A program made the translations under genes and the position numbers. The notes beneath the pieces are model-generated. The model was given only the letters and a program-made list of their open reading frames with translations, was not told the origin of the DNA and ran no database searches. Shown piece after piece: positions 21,279-30,907 of a stretch of 33,095 nucleotides of DNA (position 1 is its first letter; every line of letters starts with the position of its first letter). Origin of the DNA: a virus; IMG/VR virus record IMGVR_UViG_3300025009_000297, positions 1-33,095 of that record; one strand, written 5' to 3'.

Positions 21279-21995
21279 ATGGCTGCCACGATCAAGGTAA
21301 TCGACATCATCCGCCGGGCGGAAAAGATCCTGAGCGACGATAGCGCCGTGCGCTGGAAGCGGCTGGAGCTGCAAGACTGGATCAACGATGCCTACCGAGA
21401 AATTGTAGACATCGACATCGAGGCCAATGCGCAGCTTGCCAGCGTATCCCTGGCCACGGGCGCCCACCAGGATCTGACCGATACCGGTTCCATCAACCTG
21501 CCTGCCGCCATGGCGGTGCTGGATGTCAAGCGCAACGTGGCCGCGACCTCCAACAAGCGGCCGGTCACCGTCGTTGATGGTGCGGTCATGGATCAGATGG
21601 TCCCGGACTGGCGGGCTGCAACGGCATCAATCAGCATTCGGCACTGGATGCCGGACGGCAGGGTGCAAACTGAATTTGATGTCTACCCGCCGGCCGCTAC
21701 CGGCGCGCAGCTTGAAATCATGTATGCCAGCACCCCGGCCCAGCATGCGCTGACCGAATCTGCCCTTGACCCTGCCGGCGCTGATACCACGGTCATCAGC
21801 TTGGACGATTCCTATACCAGCGCCGTGCTGGACTATGTGCTCTACCGGGCGCTGATCCGTGAGTCTGATTCACCCACGGCAAGCAACCTGGCCGCCTTCC
21901 ATTGGAATACTTTCCGGGCCTCCATGGGCATCATGGACAAGCCGATGAAATTGCCGCGCCCGTCCCAACCGCGCCAGCCGGAGGCAAAGGAATGA
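21279..21995 (+). CDS. adaptor protein, DUF6682-like
   Basis: A 238-residue protein after an AGGGAGGAACC site. The first 40 residues, IIRRAEKILSDDSAVRWKRLELQDWINDAYREIVDIDI, are the signature of the DUF6682 phage adaptor family, followed by ATGAHQDLTDTGSINLPAA, TEFDVYPPA and ALIRESDSPT segments typical of it. Such proteins form the ring between portal and tail hub. The stop overlaps the next ATG (ATGA at 21992-21995), so the pair is probably translated together. Confidence 0.7.
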   Translation: MAATIKVIDIIRRAEKILSDDSAVRWKRLELQDWINDAYREIVDIDIEANAQLASVSLATGAHQDLTDTGSINLPAAMAVLDVKRNVAATSNKRPVTVVDGAVMDQMVPDWRAATASISIRHWMPDGRVQTEFDVYPPAATGAQLEIMYASTPAQHALTESALDPAGADTTVISLDDSYTSAVLDYVLYRALIRESDSPTASNLAAFHWNTFRASMGIMDKPMKLPRPSQPRQPEAKE

Positions 21996-23572
21996 TCAAG
22001 GGAGGGCCGTTCGCCGGCATCGCACCGAAATATGCCACGCACCTGCTGCCGGACAATGCCGCGAAGACGGCGAAAAACTGCGTCATGACATCCGGGGAGC
22101 TGCGCCCGCTGAAAGCTCCTTCATTCGCGTGGACCCCGACCAAAGTCGGTACGATCAAAACCATCTGGCGCTACAAGGAACTCTACTGGTTCCATTGGTT
22201 GGAAGACGTGAATGTCGTCGCCTCGCCGCTGGCCAATGACGCCTATGAGCGCGTCTACTGGACCGGCGAAGCACAGCCGCGCATGACCACCAATGCCATC
22301 GCCACCAGCGGCGGCGAGACAGATTACCCGAACAATTACTATGTCCTGGGGATTCCGGCCCCGGCAGCGGTTGCCACCATCACGCACGGCGACCCGAGCA
22401 ACGCCAACAACATCCAGTCGCGGGCCTACATCTACACCTACGTGTCGGCCTACGGGGAAGAGGGTCCGCCGTCTCTGACTTCTGACCTGCATGATATCAC
22501 CGATGGTGATTCCGTGACGGTTGGCCTGCCGAGTACCGGCCCAACCGGCTCCTACAACATCACCCACAAAAACATCTACCGGCTGAACAGCGGCATCTAC
22601 CAGTTCGTGGCCACGGTCACGGTTGCCACCACCAGCTATGCCGACACCAAGCTGAATTCCGCCCTGGGCAGCGAGATCACTTCCACCGAATACGATCCTC
22701 CCCCGGCCGGATTGAAAGGCCTGCTGGCCATGGCCAATGGCAGCCTTGCCGGTTTCTCAGGCAACGAGCTGTGCATGTCGGTCCCGTATCTGCCTCACGC
22801 CTGGCCGGCCAGGTATCGCATTCCATTTGTCGGGGCCATCGTCTCTATCGGGGCGTTCGGCAACAGTATCCTGGTGACCACCACACATGACAAGCCTTGC
22901 GTGCTATCCGGGGATGACCCGGCCGCCATGTTCAAAGAGCAGTCGGAAGTCGGTCAGGGCTGCATGAGCAAGCGCGGCACCATCGATATGGGGAACTTTG
23001 TCGTGTACCCGGCGCCTACCGGCCTGATCGTCGTCGGCACCGGAGCCATGGACCTGATCACCAAGGACGTGGTTGACCCGCGTGACTGGGTTTCTTATGC
23101 GCAGCCGTCCACCTTCTTGGGGGCGAAATGGGGCGACAACTACCTCTACTTCAACACGGTAGGCGCCGTCAATGCCGGGTCAATCTTCAACACCAAGACA
23201 GGCGACCTATCAACCATGGACCTCTACGCCACGGCGGCCTACACCGACAACGGTACCGGCGACCTTTATCTCGTGGTCTCCGGCGATATCGTCAAGTTCG
23301 ACGGCGGCGCGGCGCTTACCATGGAGTGGGAGTCAAAGGACTTCATCCTTGGCAAGGAGACGAATTTCGGACGGGCCAAGGTGCGGGCCGCTTCCTTCCC
23401 GCTGACGCTCGCCGTCTACGCGGACGGCGCGCTGAAACACACGCAGACCGTGGCGTCTAAAAACCACTTCTCGCTGCCGTCCGGGTTTCTGGCCGACACC
23501 TGGGCCTACAAAATCACAGCCGCTGTAGCGGTAAAGTCGGTTTCAATCGGGAATTCCATAGGGGAGCTCTAA
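21992..23572 (+). CDS. tail hub / packaged-DNA stabilization-like protein
   Basis: A 526-residue protein; ATG 21992 follows GGAGGCAAAGG, and the longer frame to 21902 overlaps the adaptor gene. The N-terminus PFAGIAPKYATHLLPDNAAKTAKNC, then GELRPLKAP, is typical of this class of podovirus tail proteins. Repeating β-strands with Gly, Thr and Asp-rich turns continue throughout, including a fibronectin-like segment (about 125-215), suggesting a β-propeller or nozzle fold. It likely closes the connector beneath the adaptors and carries the tail fibre. The match to P22 gp10-type stabilization proteins is by position rather than close sequence similarity. Confidence 0.6.
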   Translation: MIKGGPFAGIAPKYATHLLPDNAAKTAKNCVMTSGELRPLKAPSFAWTPTKVGTIKTIWRYKELYWFHWLEDVNVVASPLANDAYERVYWTGEAQPRMTTNAIATSGGETDYPNNYYVLGIPAPAAVATITHGDPSNANNIQSRAYIYTYVSAYGEEGPPSLTSDLHDITDGDSVTVGLPSTGPTGSYNITHKNIYRLNSGIYQFVATVTVATTSYADTKLNSALGSEITSTEYDPPPAGLKGLLAMANGSLAGFSGNELCMSVPYLPHAWPARYRIPFVGAIVSIGAFGNSILVTTTHDKPCVLSGDDPAAMFKEQSEVGQGCMSKRGTIDMGNFVVYPAPTGLIVVGTGAMDLITKDVVDPRDWVSYAQPSTFLGAKWGDNYLYFNTVGAVNAGSIFNTKTGDLSTMDLYATAAYTDNGTGDLYLVVSGDIVKFDGGAALTMEWESKDFILGKETNFGRAKVRAASFPLTLAVYADGALKHTQTVASKNHFSLPSGFLADTWAYKITAAVAVKSVSIGNSIGEL

Positions 23573-23575
23573 AAC

Positions 23576-26500
23576 ATGGCTGTCGCCGTTCCTTCTCTTT
23601 CAAGCAAAGTTGACCCGGAAGTCAAGCGGGCCATATCCGCCATTGTCTCACAGCTCAACGGCGTGTTAAGCGGCTCCATCCCTGTCGGCCATGCCAACAC
23701 GGCAGGCAGCACCACTGACACCGGTGACACTGCGTCAGTCATCCCATTTGCAGTCGCTGACCTGCTGGCCACTGGAGCGTTCAATTCCATTATTTTAACC
23801 TGGAATCATGGGCAAGATAGCGAGTTCATCGCCGGGTTTGAAATCTGGCGCTGCACGGTCAGCGACTTGGGGCTTGCCGTCAAGGTTGGGTGGACCACGG
23901 CCAAGCTCTATGCCGACACCCCGTCCAACACGTCGAGCGCAATCACCTATTATTATTGGGTACGCGCTGTGTCGGTTGACAATGTGTCAGGCCCTTTCAC
24001 AGGACCAACTTCCGCCAGCACCGCGACCGATCCGACTTATGTGCTGGAAGTGCTGGCCGGGCAGATCTCAGAAAGCGAGCTTGCCACAGCTCTGAACACC
24101 AGGATTGACCTGGTTGACACCCCGGTTACCGGGCTGATTGACCAGATGACCGCAACCATTGCCAGCGTGTCGGCTGAAGTCATCAACCGGGCCAATGCTG
24201 ATGATGCGCTGGACAATGCTCTTGCCCTGCTCAATGCTGCCCGTGGCGAGGAGTTTGATTGCGCGAAAATATGGAACTTTGAAGCAGACGCAGAATCGTG
24301 GGCAGGCCTTGGCACCCCAACCGTAACCGGTGGGTGGCTGCGTCCGGCTGATCACGACACAGATCCATACGTTTACTCGCCGGTCGGCGTCGGCCTGAGC
24401 AATACCACCTACACCATGGTGAAGGCCAGGGTACGCAAGGTTGGCGCGCCACCATGGCAAGGATACCTGTATTGGCGTAGCTCCGCCGATACTGATTGGT
24501 CATCGGCGCGGCGTGCAACAGTTGCAGAGCCTGAATTCGACGCCGATGGCATCACGACGGTGGTATGGCGCGATGTCCCATGGCTCGCAGCCATAGACCG
24601 CGTCAGGATTGACTGCTCAAGCGCACAGACAGCCACTGATTATTTCGAGATCGACTGGGTGGCAATCGGTCGCCCTTCTGCGGCAGACTATGCCGCTCTG
24701 ATCTCCGCCGCCTCCACTGCCAGCGCGACGGCCACAGAGGCCGTGGCGACCGATCTCTCCTTGCTGGCCACAACGGTAGGCACCAACACATCGGCTATTT
24801 CCGAGGAAATAACCTCCAGAACCACGGCAGACGATGCCCTGGCCGAACAGATTTTTTTAATGGCGGCCGGCACCGGTGAGCAATTCGACTATGGCGAAAT
24901 ATGGTATTTTGACAGCGGAGTAGACGGCTTCACCGGCAACGGGACACCGACGGAATCAGGTGGGTGGCTGCGTCCTGCCGATCATGCGACAGATCCGTAT
25001 GTAATATCGCCTGACGGCCTCATTGTCGATAGCGACCAGTACACGCAGGTCAAGGTCAGGATCATGAAGACCGGTTCCCCTGTCTGGCAGGGTACGATCT
25101 GGTGGCAGGCAACAGGCGATTCGACATGGGACGCAGCCAGGTCTGTGACCATTGCGGAGCCATCAACATATGACGCCAACGGTATTGCCGTAGCAACCGC
25201 TGACATGACATGGACCGGAGTCACCATTGAGCAAATCAGGATTGACCTGTCAAGCGACCAGTCGGCAACCGACTATTTCAAACTTGACTGGGTGGCTATC
25301 GGCAGGCCTGCCCCTGGCGCCTCTACCGCGATGGTTTACAACGAGGTCGAGGCGAGGACAACAGCCGTCAGCGCCTTGGCGCAGGACATCTCAGATCTGA
25401 CGGCCGTGGTGAATGATGCGGAAACAGGGCTGCCTGGCGCATTTGCAGCCGTCTCCAGCGCAGAGACGGCGTTAGCCGGGGTTGATACTGCCTTGTCCGA
25501 ATCGATCAGCACTGTCTCTGCTGCCGTGTCGGTGCATACGGACACGTTGGGAGTGATGACGATTGAGCGGCTGCTGTCAAAGACAGAGATGCTTTTCTCT
25601 GAATCGTTCGACGCCTACGGGGCAACCCCTGATCTTTCCTCACGCTGGACGGTCAACCTGGCCACTTCTACACTCTCCCTGGTAACAGGACTTTCCGGCG
25701 TTGGTTATGCTTTGCGGTCCCTGGATGATGTTGGGGGGCTTGGAATCTCCATCGACAAAACTATCACAGCCACACCGTGTGTAATTTTCACCTGCCGGTT
25801 CAAATATCAGAGCATCGGCGGGACATTATCGGCTTTTTACTCGGGTATCCCGCTCCTCTCCGGAGATCTTGGCACCACCTTCACCCTGGCTGTTACGGCT
25901 GGGGCGCTGAAGTACCGCGATTCAGTAGGTGCCGACATCACAATTGCATCGTGCGCTGTGAATGTGGTGCATGATCTGATGCTGCAGGTAAACTGCCTGG
26001 CCGGTGAGGCCACGGTGGTGATGGACGGCGATATCTACGGGCCGTATCCGCTGATGGTATCCTCCACAGTTCTCAACTTGGTGCGGATACGGTCTTACCT
26101 GTCGAACCAGGAAGACTACATTTTGGATGATGTGGCAATCTACGCAGGCAATATCTCCATTGCAGACCTGGTTGCCACGGCGCAGTCAACGGCGAATACG
26201 GCGGTAACCGCTTCTACCGCGGCCAATTTGGCCCTAAACGACATCGCCGACGAGGACATGCTTACCCCGGGAGAGAAGCCGCCGATTATTCAGCAACACG
26301 CTGTGTTCGTCGCCGAGCAATCCGGTATCGATGTGCAGGCAACAGCATTCGGGATCACTACTGAAAAAACAGCCTATGATAACGCCATGGCTGCTCTTGT
26401 GGCCTATCTGGCCACGCTGACCACTACTGTCTTATGGTCAGATACCAGCGGCAATACCACGATTGTCAGAGCAACATTCCTGGCCGCCTTCACCGCAGTT

Positions 26501-29164
26501 TACACTACACGGCAGGCCTTGCTTGATGCCATCAACGCCAAGGCCAAAGTACTGGCTGACGCGGCGCAGGCAACCGGGGACACTGCCCAGCTTACAGCAG
26601 ACGGGAAGAACACCGTGTTCGTGCAGGTGGATGTCCCGACGGCAAACAAGGTCAATGACCAATGGATTGACCTTGGCTCTAACAATCTTGTCATGCACTC
26701 AGACGCCATTGATAACCCTTACTGGGTTATCCCTGCCGGGGCGACGATTGTGGCTGATGCCACGACGAATTATGCAGGAGAGATAACGGCAGACAAGTTG
26801 CAGGAGACAGTTATTGATGCATACCATTATGCATCCAATCCGGTATTTGCATACACCGCAGGAAAGTTCTATTTGCATTCAGTCGATGTGCAGGCAGCAG
26901 GCCGTAACTTTGTGCGTCTTGCCTTGGTATCAACTGCCTTTGGCACCATTCGCCGGGTAAGCTTCAACCTGACAACCGGTGTGGCAGGCAGTGTCACCAA
27001 CAGCCCTGAATTCTACACCAGCAGAGATCTTGGTAACGGCTGGTGGCGAGTCTGTGTCGGCCATACTGCGTCTTCCACCGCCTCCACCCATGGTGCCCTG
27101 ATCTACACTGAAATTACCATTGGTAACGCCAGTTATCTGGGTGACGGGGCAAGCGGCGTCCACCTGGCCAGGACTGTGGTGGCTGAACTGGATTCCTTAG
27201 CAGATGCCGAGGATCATTGGCAGGCCCAGTACATCCCTACCACGACAGCACCGGTTGACAATATAGGTTACAACCGGCTGCACCGGTGGACAGGAACGGC
27301 ATGGGAATCAATTCAGGACACGGCAATCCTGCAGGCGCAGTTTGCCGCAGAGGCCGCGCAGGCGGCAGCCGATGCCGCCCAGGACGATGCTGACGCAGCC
27401 CATGCAGTTCTATTAGAGATCGCCAGCGATTCACTGCTGACCCCTGTGGAAAAGCCGCCTGTTATCCAGCGCCGCGATGTCCTGGTAGCCGAGCAATCCG
27501 GCATTGATGCCCAGGCTACTGCCTACGGGATCACCACGGAGAAAACAGCCTACGACAACGCTTTATCGGCATTGGTGGCATACCTTGCCACACTGACCAC
27601 GCCTGTCTTATGGTCAGATACGACCGGCAACACCACGATTGTGCGGGATACCTTCCTGGCTGCATTCACCACGGTGGACGCGGCCAGGCAGGCCTTGCTG
27701 AATAAAATCTATGCTGCCGCCAAAGTGCTGGCCGACACGGCGCAGTCAGCAGCCGATGGAGCCCAGGGCACAGCGGACACGGCCATCATCAACGCCGCCA
27801 CGGCGCAGACAACGGCTGAGGCCGCTGCAGATGCAGCAGGAGCGGCTGCATCAGCGATTACCCTGCTGGACGCCCAGGTCAATAACGCGACAACCGGCTT
27901 GCCTGTGACCAGGGCAACATTGCTGGCTGAACAGGTCACCAGGGCTGCCGACGATGGTGCGATTGCCTATGATCTCGGGATTGTGCAGACCACGGTAGGC
28001 GGACATACAGCCAGCATCGCCGAACAGGCGACCAGTATTGACGGGCTGAACCTGCAATACACGGTCAAACTGGATAATAACGGGTTTATGGCCGGATTCG
28101 GCGTGGCGTCATCAGCTGTAGACGGAGTACCGTTTTCCGAGTTCTACGCCATGGCGGACCGGTTTGCCATCATCAACCCGCCGGTGGCACCGAAGGTGAT
28201 TACCAGCCTGACGCGCACCGATACAACGGCGACCGCTGTGTGTTCCGGACACGGGTTCCTGACTGGTGAAATGCGGTTGATCGCCGGGGCCGCCCAGGGC
28301 GAATACAACGGCGTGCAATCGGTAACGGTGCTGGACCCCAACACCTTCACCTACCCTGTGGCAATTACCGCGGCAACCCCGGCCACCGTGGCGGAAGGCT
28401 TGACCAATATCGTTGCCGGCGAATCACCGGCGAAGATCCCTTTTATCGTGCAGGGCGGCGTGGTCTACATGGACGTGGCCATGATTGCCGACGCCACCAT
28501 CACCGATGCCAAGATAGCGGCACTGGCGGCGGACAAGATCACGACCGGCTATCTGGCGGCGGCAAGGATCGCGGCCGGGTCCATTGCGGCAACGCATATC
28601 GGCACCAACGAAATCATCGCTTATGCGGCCAACATCAAGAACGCCGTAATCACCGGGGCGAAGATTGCCCTTGCGACTATTGCCAATGCCAATATGGGCA
28701 TCGCTTCAATTGGCGAGGCAAATATTATCAATGCCAATGTTTCGACGCTGAAAATTGCCGGGAATGCGGTCACAATTCCGGTGTCGGCTTATACTGTGGC
28801 GGAAATCACCATAATAGGAAGTAGTTTCCAGACAATTCAAACTGCTGCCATAACTACAGGCGTGTCTGGCACTCCAGTGCATATCAATGCTTCATTTTCG
28901 TCAGAGACCAGTTCTTTTGGTACGTGTTATTTTGAAATTAGCGTCTATCGAGACAGTACGTTGATATTTTCTGCGGTTATAAAGATAGCATACGACGAAT
29001 TTACGGGCTATACGGGGCGCGATATACACGCATTTTCATTACAAGATACCCCATCTATATCAACTGCTACATATACATTGAAAGCTAAGTTAGTTGAACC
29101 ATTTACATCAATAAACGCTATTTTATCATCACGTTCATTACTGCTACTTGCTTGCAAGAGGTAA
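23576..29164 (+). CDS. large modular tail tip / fibre protein with duplicated domains and gpJ-like C-terminus
   Basis: An 1862-residue protein. Approximate modules by residue: fibronectin-III-like 70-152; a β-domain with WNFEADAESW at 225-366, duplicated at 435-580 (IWYFDSGVDGF); helical spacer 585-665; LamG-like domain 670-861; a helical LTPGEKP...GIDVQATAFG module at 896-995 and its copy at 1287-1385; between them a carbohydrate-binding-like domain 1035-1209 (NLVMHSDAI, NGWWRVCVGH); a gpJ/DUF1983-like part from about 1460 with KLDNNGFMAGFGV, VVYMDVAMIADATITDAKI and NAVTIPVSAY; and a variable tip from about 1735. The last 380 bp are more AT-rich. It likely binds host surface glycans or proteins. 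Such gpJ-type ends are best known from long-tailed phages. Confidence 0.8.
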   Translation: MAVAVPSLSSKVDPEVKRAISAIVSQLNGVLSGSIPVGHANTAGSTTDTGDTASVIPFAVADLLATGAFNSIILTWNHGQDSEFIAGFEIWRCTVSDLGLAVKVGWTTAKLYADTPSNTSSAITYYYWVRAVSVDNVSGPFTGPTSASTATDPTYVLEVLAGQISESELATALNTRIDLVDTPVTGLIDQMTATIASVSAEVINRANADDALDNALALLNAARGEEFDCAKIWNFEADAESWAGLGTPTVTGGWLRPADHDTDPYVYSPVGVGLSNTTYTMVKARVRKVGAPPWQGYLYWRSSADTDWSSARRATVAEPEFDADGITTVVWRDVPWLAAIDRVRIDCSSAQTATDYFEIDWVAIGRPSAADYAALISAASTASATATEAVATDLSLLATTVGTNTSAISEEITSRTTADDALAEQIFLMAAGTGEQFDYGEIWYFDSGVDGFTGNGTPTESGGWLRPADHATDPYVISPDGLIVDSDQYTQVKVRIMKTGSPVWQGTIWWQATGDSTWDAARSVTIAEPSTYDANGIAVATADMTWTGVTIEQIRIDLSSDQSATDYFKLDWVAIGRPAPGASTAMVYNEVEARTTAVSALAQDISDLTAVVNDAETGLPGAFAAVSSAETALAGVDTALSESISTVSAAVSVHTDTLGVMTIERLLSKTEMLFSESFDAYGATPDLSSRWTVNLATSTLSLVTGLSGVGYALRSLDDVGGLGISIDKTITATPCVIFTCRFKYQSIGGTLSAFYSGIPLLSGDLGTTFTLAVTAGALKYRDSVGADITIASCAVNVVHDLMLQVNCLAGEATVVMDGDIYGPYPLMVSSTVLNLVRIRSYLSNQEDYILDDVAIYAGNISIADLVATAQSTANTAVTASTAANLALNDIADEDMLTPGEKPPIIQQHAVFVAEQSGIDVQATAFGITTEKTAYDNAMAALVAYLATLTTTVLWSDTSGNTTIVRATFLAAFTAVYTTRQALLDAINAKAKVLADAAQATGDTAQLTADGKNTVFVQVDVPTANKVNDQWIDLGSNNLVMHSDAIDNPYWVIPAGATIVADATTNYAGEITADKLQETVIDAYHYASNPVFAYTAGKFYLHSVDVQAAGRNFVRLALVSTAFGTIRRVSFNLTTGVAGSVTNSPEFYTSRDLGNGWWRVCVGHTASSTASTHGALIYTEITIGNASYLGDGASGVHLARTVVAELDSLADAEDHWQAQYIPTTTAPVDNIGYNRLHRWTGTAWESIQDTAILQAQFAAEAAQAAADAAQDDADAAHAVLLEIASDSLLTPVEKPPVIQRRDVLVAEQSGIDAQATAYGITTEKTAYDNALSALVAYLATLTTPVLWSDTTGNTTIVRDTFLAAFTTVDAARQALLNKIYAAAKVLADTAQSAADGAQGTADTAIINAATAQTTAEAAADAAGAAASAITLLDAQVNNATTGLPVTRATLLAEQVTRAADDGAIAYDLGIVQTTVGGHTASIAEQATSIDGLNLQYTVKLDNNGFMAGFGVASSAVDGVPFSEFYAMADRFAIINPPVAPKVITSLTRTDTTATAVCSGHGFLTGEMRLIAGAAQGEYNGVQSVTVLDPNTFTYPVAITAATPATVAEGLTNIVAGESPAKIPFIVQGGVVYMDVAMIADATITDAKIAALAADKITTGYLAAARIAAGSIAATHIGTNEIIAYAANIKNAVITGAKIALATIANANMGIASIGEANIINANVSTLKIAGNAVTIPVSAYTVAEITIIGSSFQTIQTAAITTGVSGTPVHINASFSSETSSFGTCYFEISVYRDSTLIFSAVIKIAYDEFTGYTGRDIHAFSLQDTPSISTATYTLKAKLVEPFTSINAILSSRSLLLLACKR

Positions 29165-29172
29165 ATATAAAG

Positions 29173-29556
29173 ATGAGATCCAATATCTACAACTCAACCA
29201 CAGGGGAAATCATCAGGACTGTCTACTGCCCTGATGATCAAATAGAATCGCAGTGCGGAGCTGGTGAAGCATATATCGAGAGCGATATCGGCAATGATTC
29301 CACCAGTTATATCAACAATGGCGCAGTCACTGATAAGCCTGTGCAATTATCAATAATCGATAAGACATCCGCCGCAGTCGATGAAGCTGTGACGATCAGT
29401 CTGGTACCGGAACACGCCTTTGTGTCGGTCGAGTCATTGCAGCAAGAGGTGACCGGCGGCAGTTGTGAACTGAAGTTTGACACGCCTGGCGAGTACCAAA
29501 TAACCGTGACCTGCTTCCCCTATCTGGACAAAACTTTCACAGTGGTGATTGCATGA
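29173..29556 (+). CDS. tail tip accessory protein
   Basis: A 127-residue protein. The frame begins at TTG 29152 inside the tail gene, but ATG 29173, with AAGAGG upstream, is the more natural start. RSNIYNSTTGEIIRTVYCP, DDQIESQCGAGEAYIE and SYINNG form the compact N-terminal domain known from small proteins encoded after gpJ-like genes; the C-terminal 60 residues (ISLVPEHAFVSVE, then GSCELKFDTPGEYQITVT) are Ig-like β. It probably assembles with or decorates the tail tip. Composition is AT-rich at the 5' end like the preceding tip segment, so the two may have been exchanged together. Confidence 0.55.
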   Translation: MRSNIYNSTTGEIIRTVYCPDDQIESQCGAGEAYIESDIGNDSTSYINNGAVTDKPVQLSIIDKTSAAVDEAVTISLVPEHAFVSVESLQQEVTGGSCELKFDTPGEYQITVTCFPYLDKTFTVVIA

Positions 29557-29759
29557 CAGTAAAAATTAAGGTCGTAGCAAGCGAGGCAAAAAAGGCCAAA
29601 GTTGTCATTGAGAAAAACCCGATAGAAAAGGTGTTGGGACGCATGACCATTGCCGAGGTTGCGGACCATATCGACAAAAACGTCAACGATATTGCCGCGA
29701 TCAAGAGTTTACTTAAATGGCTGGTAATAGGTTTTTTATTGATGCGTCGGAAACCATGA
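29553..29759 (+). CDS. small protein with C-terminal TM segment
   Basis: A 68-residue protein that begins in an ATGA overlap with the previous gene. It is basic at the N-terminus (TVKIKVVASEAKKAKVVIEK), has a helix with EVADHIDKNVNDIAAIKSL and ends with a short membrane-like segment LLKWLVIGFLLM plus RRK. A single C-terminal hydrophobic segment with basic end could suit a membrane anchor or a small lysis-associated protein, but no holin signature is clear and no endolysin lies nearby. Confidence 0.5.
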   Translation: MTVKIKVVASEAKKAKVVIEKNPIEKVLGRMTIAEVADHIDKNVNDIAAIKSLLKWLVIGFLLMRRKP

Positions 29760-29811
29760 GCATATTTGATTTTGTCTCAGTATCCATAAGACATTATTCA
29801 GGAGGATATCA

Positions 29812-30291
29812 TTGCACCCCATGACTTTTGACGAAATCACCCGCAGGCTGGCGGAATACGACCGTGAAGCCGGGATGTTCATCGACCAGATCCTGCAGAC
29901 AGCAGCCCTATGGGATGACCTGATTGACCGCGACAAGCCGGTAGCGGACGGCAGCATCAACAAGGCATTCGAGATCATGCTGATCAACCTGCCGCGCAAC
30001 AAATTCTACACGGCGCACTTCAACGAGCTGAACCCCGTGCTGATTGTCTCCATCCAGAATTGGCACATGGCCAACCACATTGAGCGGGAAATGCGGCAGG
30101 AACTCTTCGGTATTTCTTTCATCATCCGTTCCACCTATGTGGACTTGATCACCTTGACGGCCTTCATTCTCGGAGGGCACACACTCGCGCAGGAGCTTGG
30201 CATGGCGGCACGTCTGTTTGTCCACGACGAAGGAATGCACGGCTATGTCCAGGACTTGGCACAAGAGAAACTAAACAGGGAGGGCGTTTGA
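29812..30291 (+). CDS. conserved phage protein of unknown function
   Basis: A 159-residue helical protein. The start is judged to be TTG 29812, because AGGAGG (29800-29805) is six bases upstream; ATG 29821 would be 15 bases away. It has TTAALWDDLIDRDKPV-like text (ALWDDLIDRDKPVADGSINKAF), then LPRNKFYTAHFNELNPVL and NWHMANHIEREMR, a pattern I recall from hypothetical proteins just before internal virion genes in podoviruses. No enzymatic motif is evident. It is followed directly by the ejection-protein cluster. Confidence 0.6.
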   Translation: MHPMTFDEITRRLAEYDREAGMFIDQILQTAALWDDLIDRDKPVADGSINKAFEIMLINLPRNKFYTAHFNELNPVLIVSIQNWHMANHIEREMRQELFGISFIIRSTYVDLITLTAFILGGHTLAQELGMAARLFVHDEGMHGYVQDLAQEKLNREGV

Positions 30292-30292
30292 T

Positions 30293-30904
30293 ATGGGATG
30301 CGGCGGCGGCAGCGACAGCGGCGACAACGAGGTCAAAGAAACCTCTTACGAGATCGAGCTTTCCAAGATCACCAATGAAGAGTGGAACCGGTTCAAGGGC
30401 ACATACCAGCCATTGTTTGACAAGCTGTCCGAGGATATTTCCAGCATCGGCAAGGCGGAGAAGAATACCGTGGCCGGGTTGGTCAATGCCGGAGTTACCA
30501 AGACATACGGTGACGCAGAGCAGGCAGCGACCAAGAACATTGTTGCCCGCGGTCTGGACCCTTCCAGCGGCGCGATAACCATGGGCGATATCGGCAGAGA
30601 GAAATCAGAAGCTGTCTCGGCCGGCATGGTGAAAGGGCAGTCAAAGGTTGACGACCTGAAAGTTGCCGGGACGCAGAACCTGGTCAACATGGCGCGTGGC
30701 GATGCCGGGGAAGCCATGCAAGGCATCAGCAGTCTGGCAGGTGACCAAGTCCAGGACGCCAATCAGAAGGCCATCGCCAACCAGCAGGCCCGCAACGATA
30801 ACATTGAAACAGCGTCATCTGTGGCCGGCATGGGCATTGCCTACGGGGCCGATAACGATTGGTTCAAAAAACCAGCAACAGGCAAGAGCGGGGTATGGGT
30901 ATAA
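30293..30904 (+). CDS. putative internal virion (ejection) protein A
   Basis: A 203-residue protein starting MGCGGGSDSG, an N-terminus common in small podoviral internal proteins. It has a Trp-centred helix (KITNEEWNRFKGTYQPLFDKL) and an Ala/Gly/Gln-rich helical body (AGVTKTYGDAEQAATKNIVARGL; VQDANQKAIANQQARNDNIE) ending in an GIAYGADNDWF tail. The first helix region is similar to one in the next gene (EWNRF..YQPL against QWENY..YPLE), so the two may be paralogues. Such proteins leave the capsid with DNA. Role is inferred from composition and gene order. Confidence 0.6.
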   Translation: MGCGGGSDSGDNEVKETSYEIELSKITNEEWNRFKGTYQPLFDKLSEDISSIGKAEKNTVAGLVNAGVTKTYGDAEQAATKNIVARGLDPSSGAITMGDIGREKSEAVSAGMVKGQSKVDDLKVAGTQNLVNMARGDAGEAMQGISSLAGDQVQDANQKAIANQQARNDNIETASSVAGMGIAYGADNDWFKKPATGKSGVWV

Positions 30905-30907
30905 ACC

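Noticed and set aside
29553-29759. Holin
   Set aside because: Only one short hydrophobic segment at the C-terminus and no adjacent endolysin or spanin, so lysis function is not supported.
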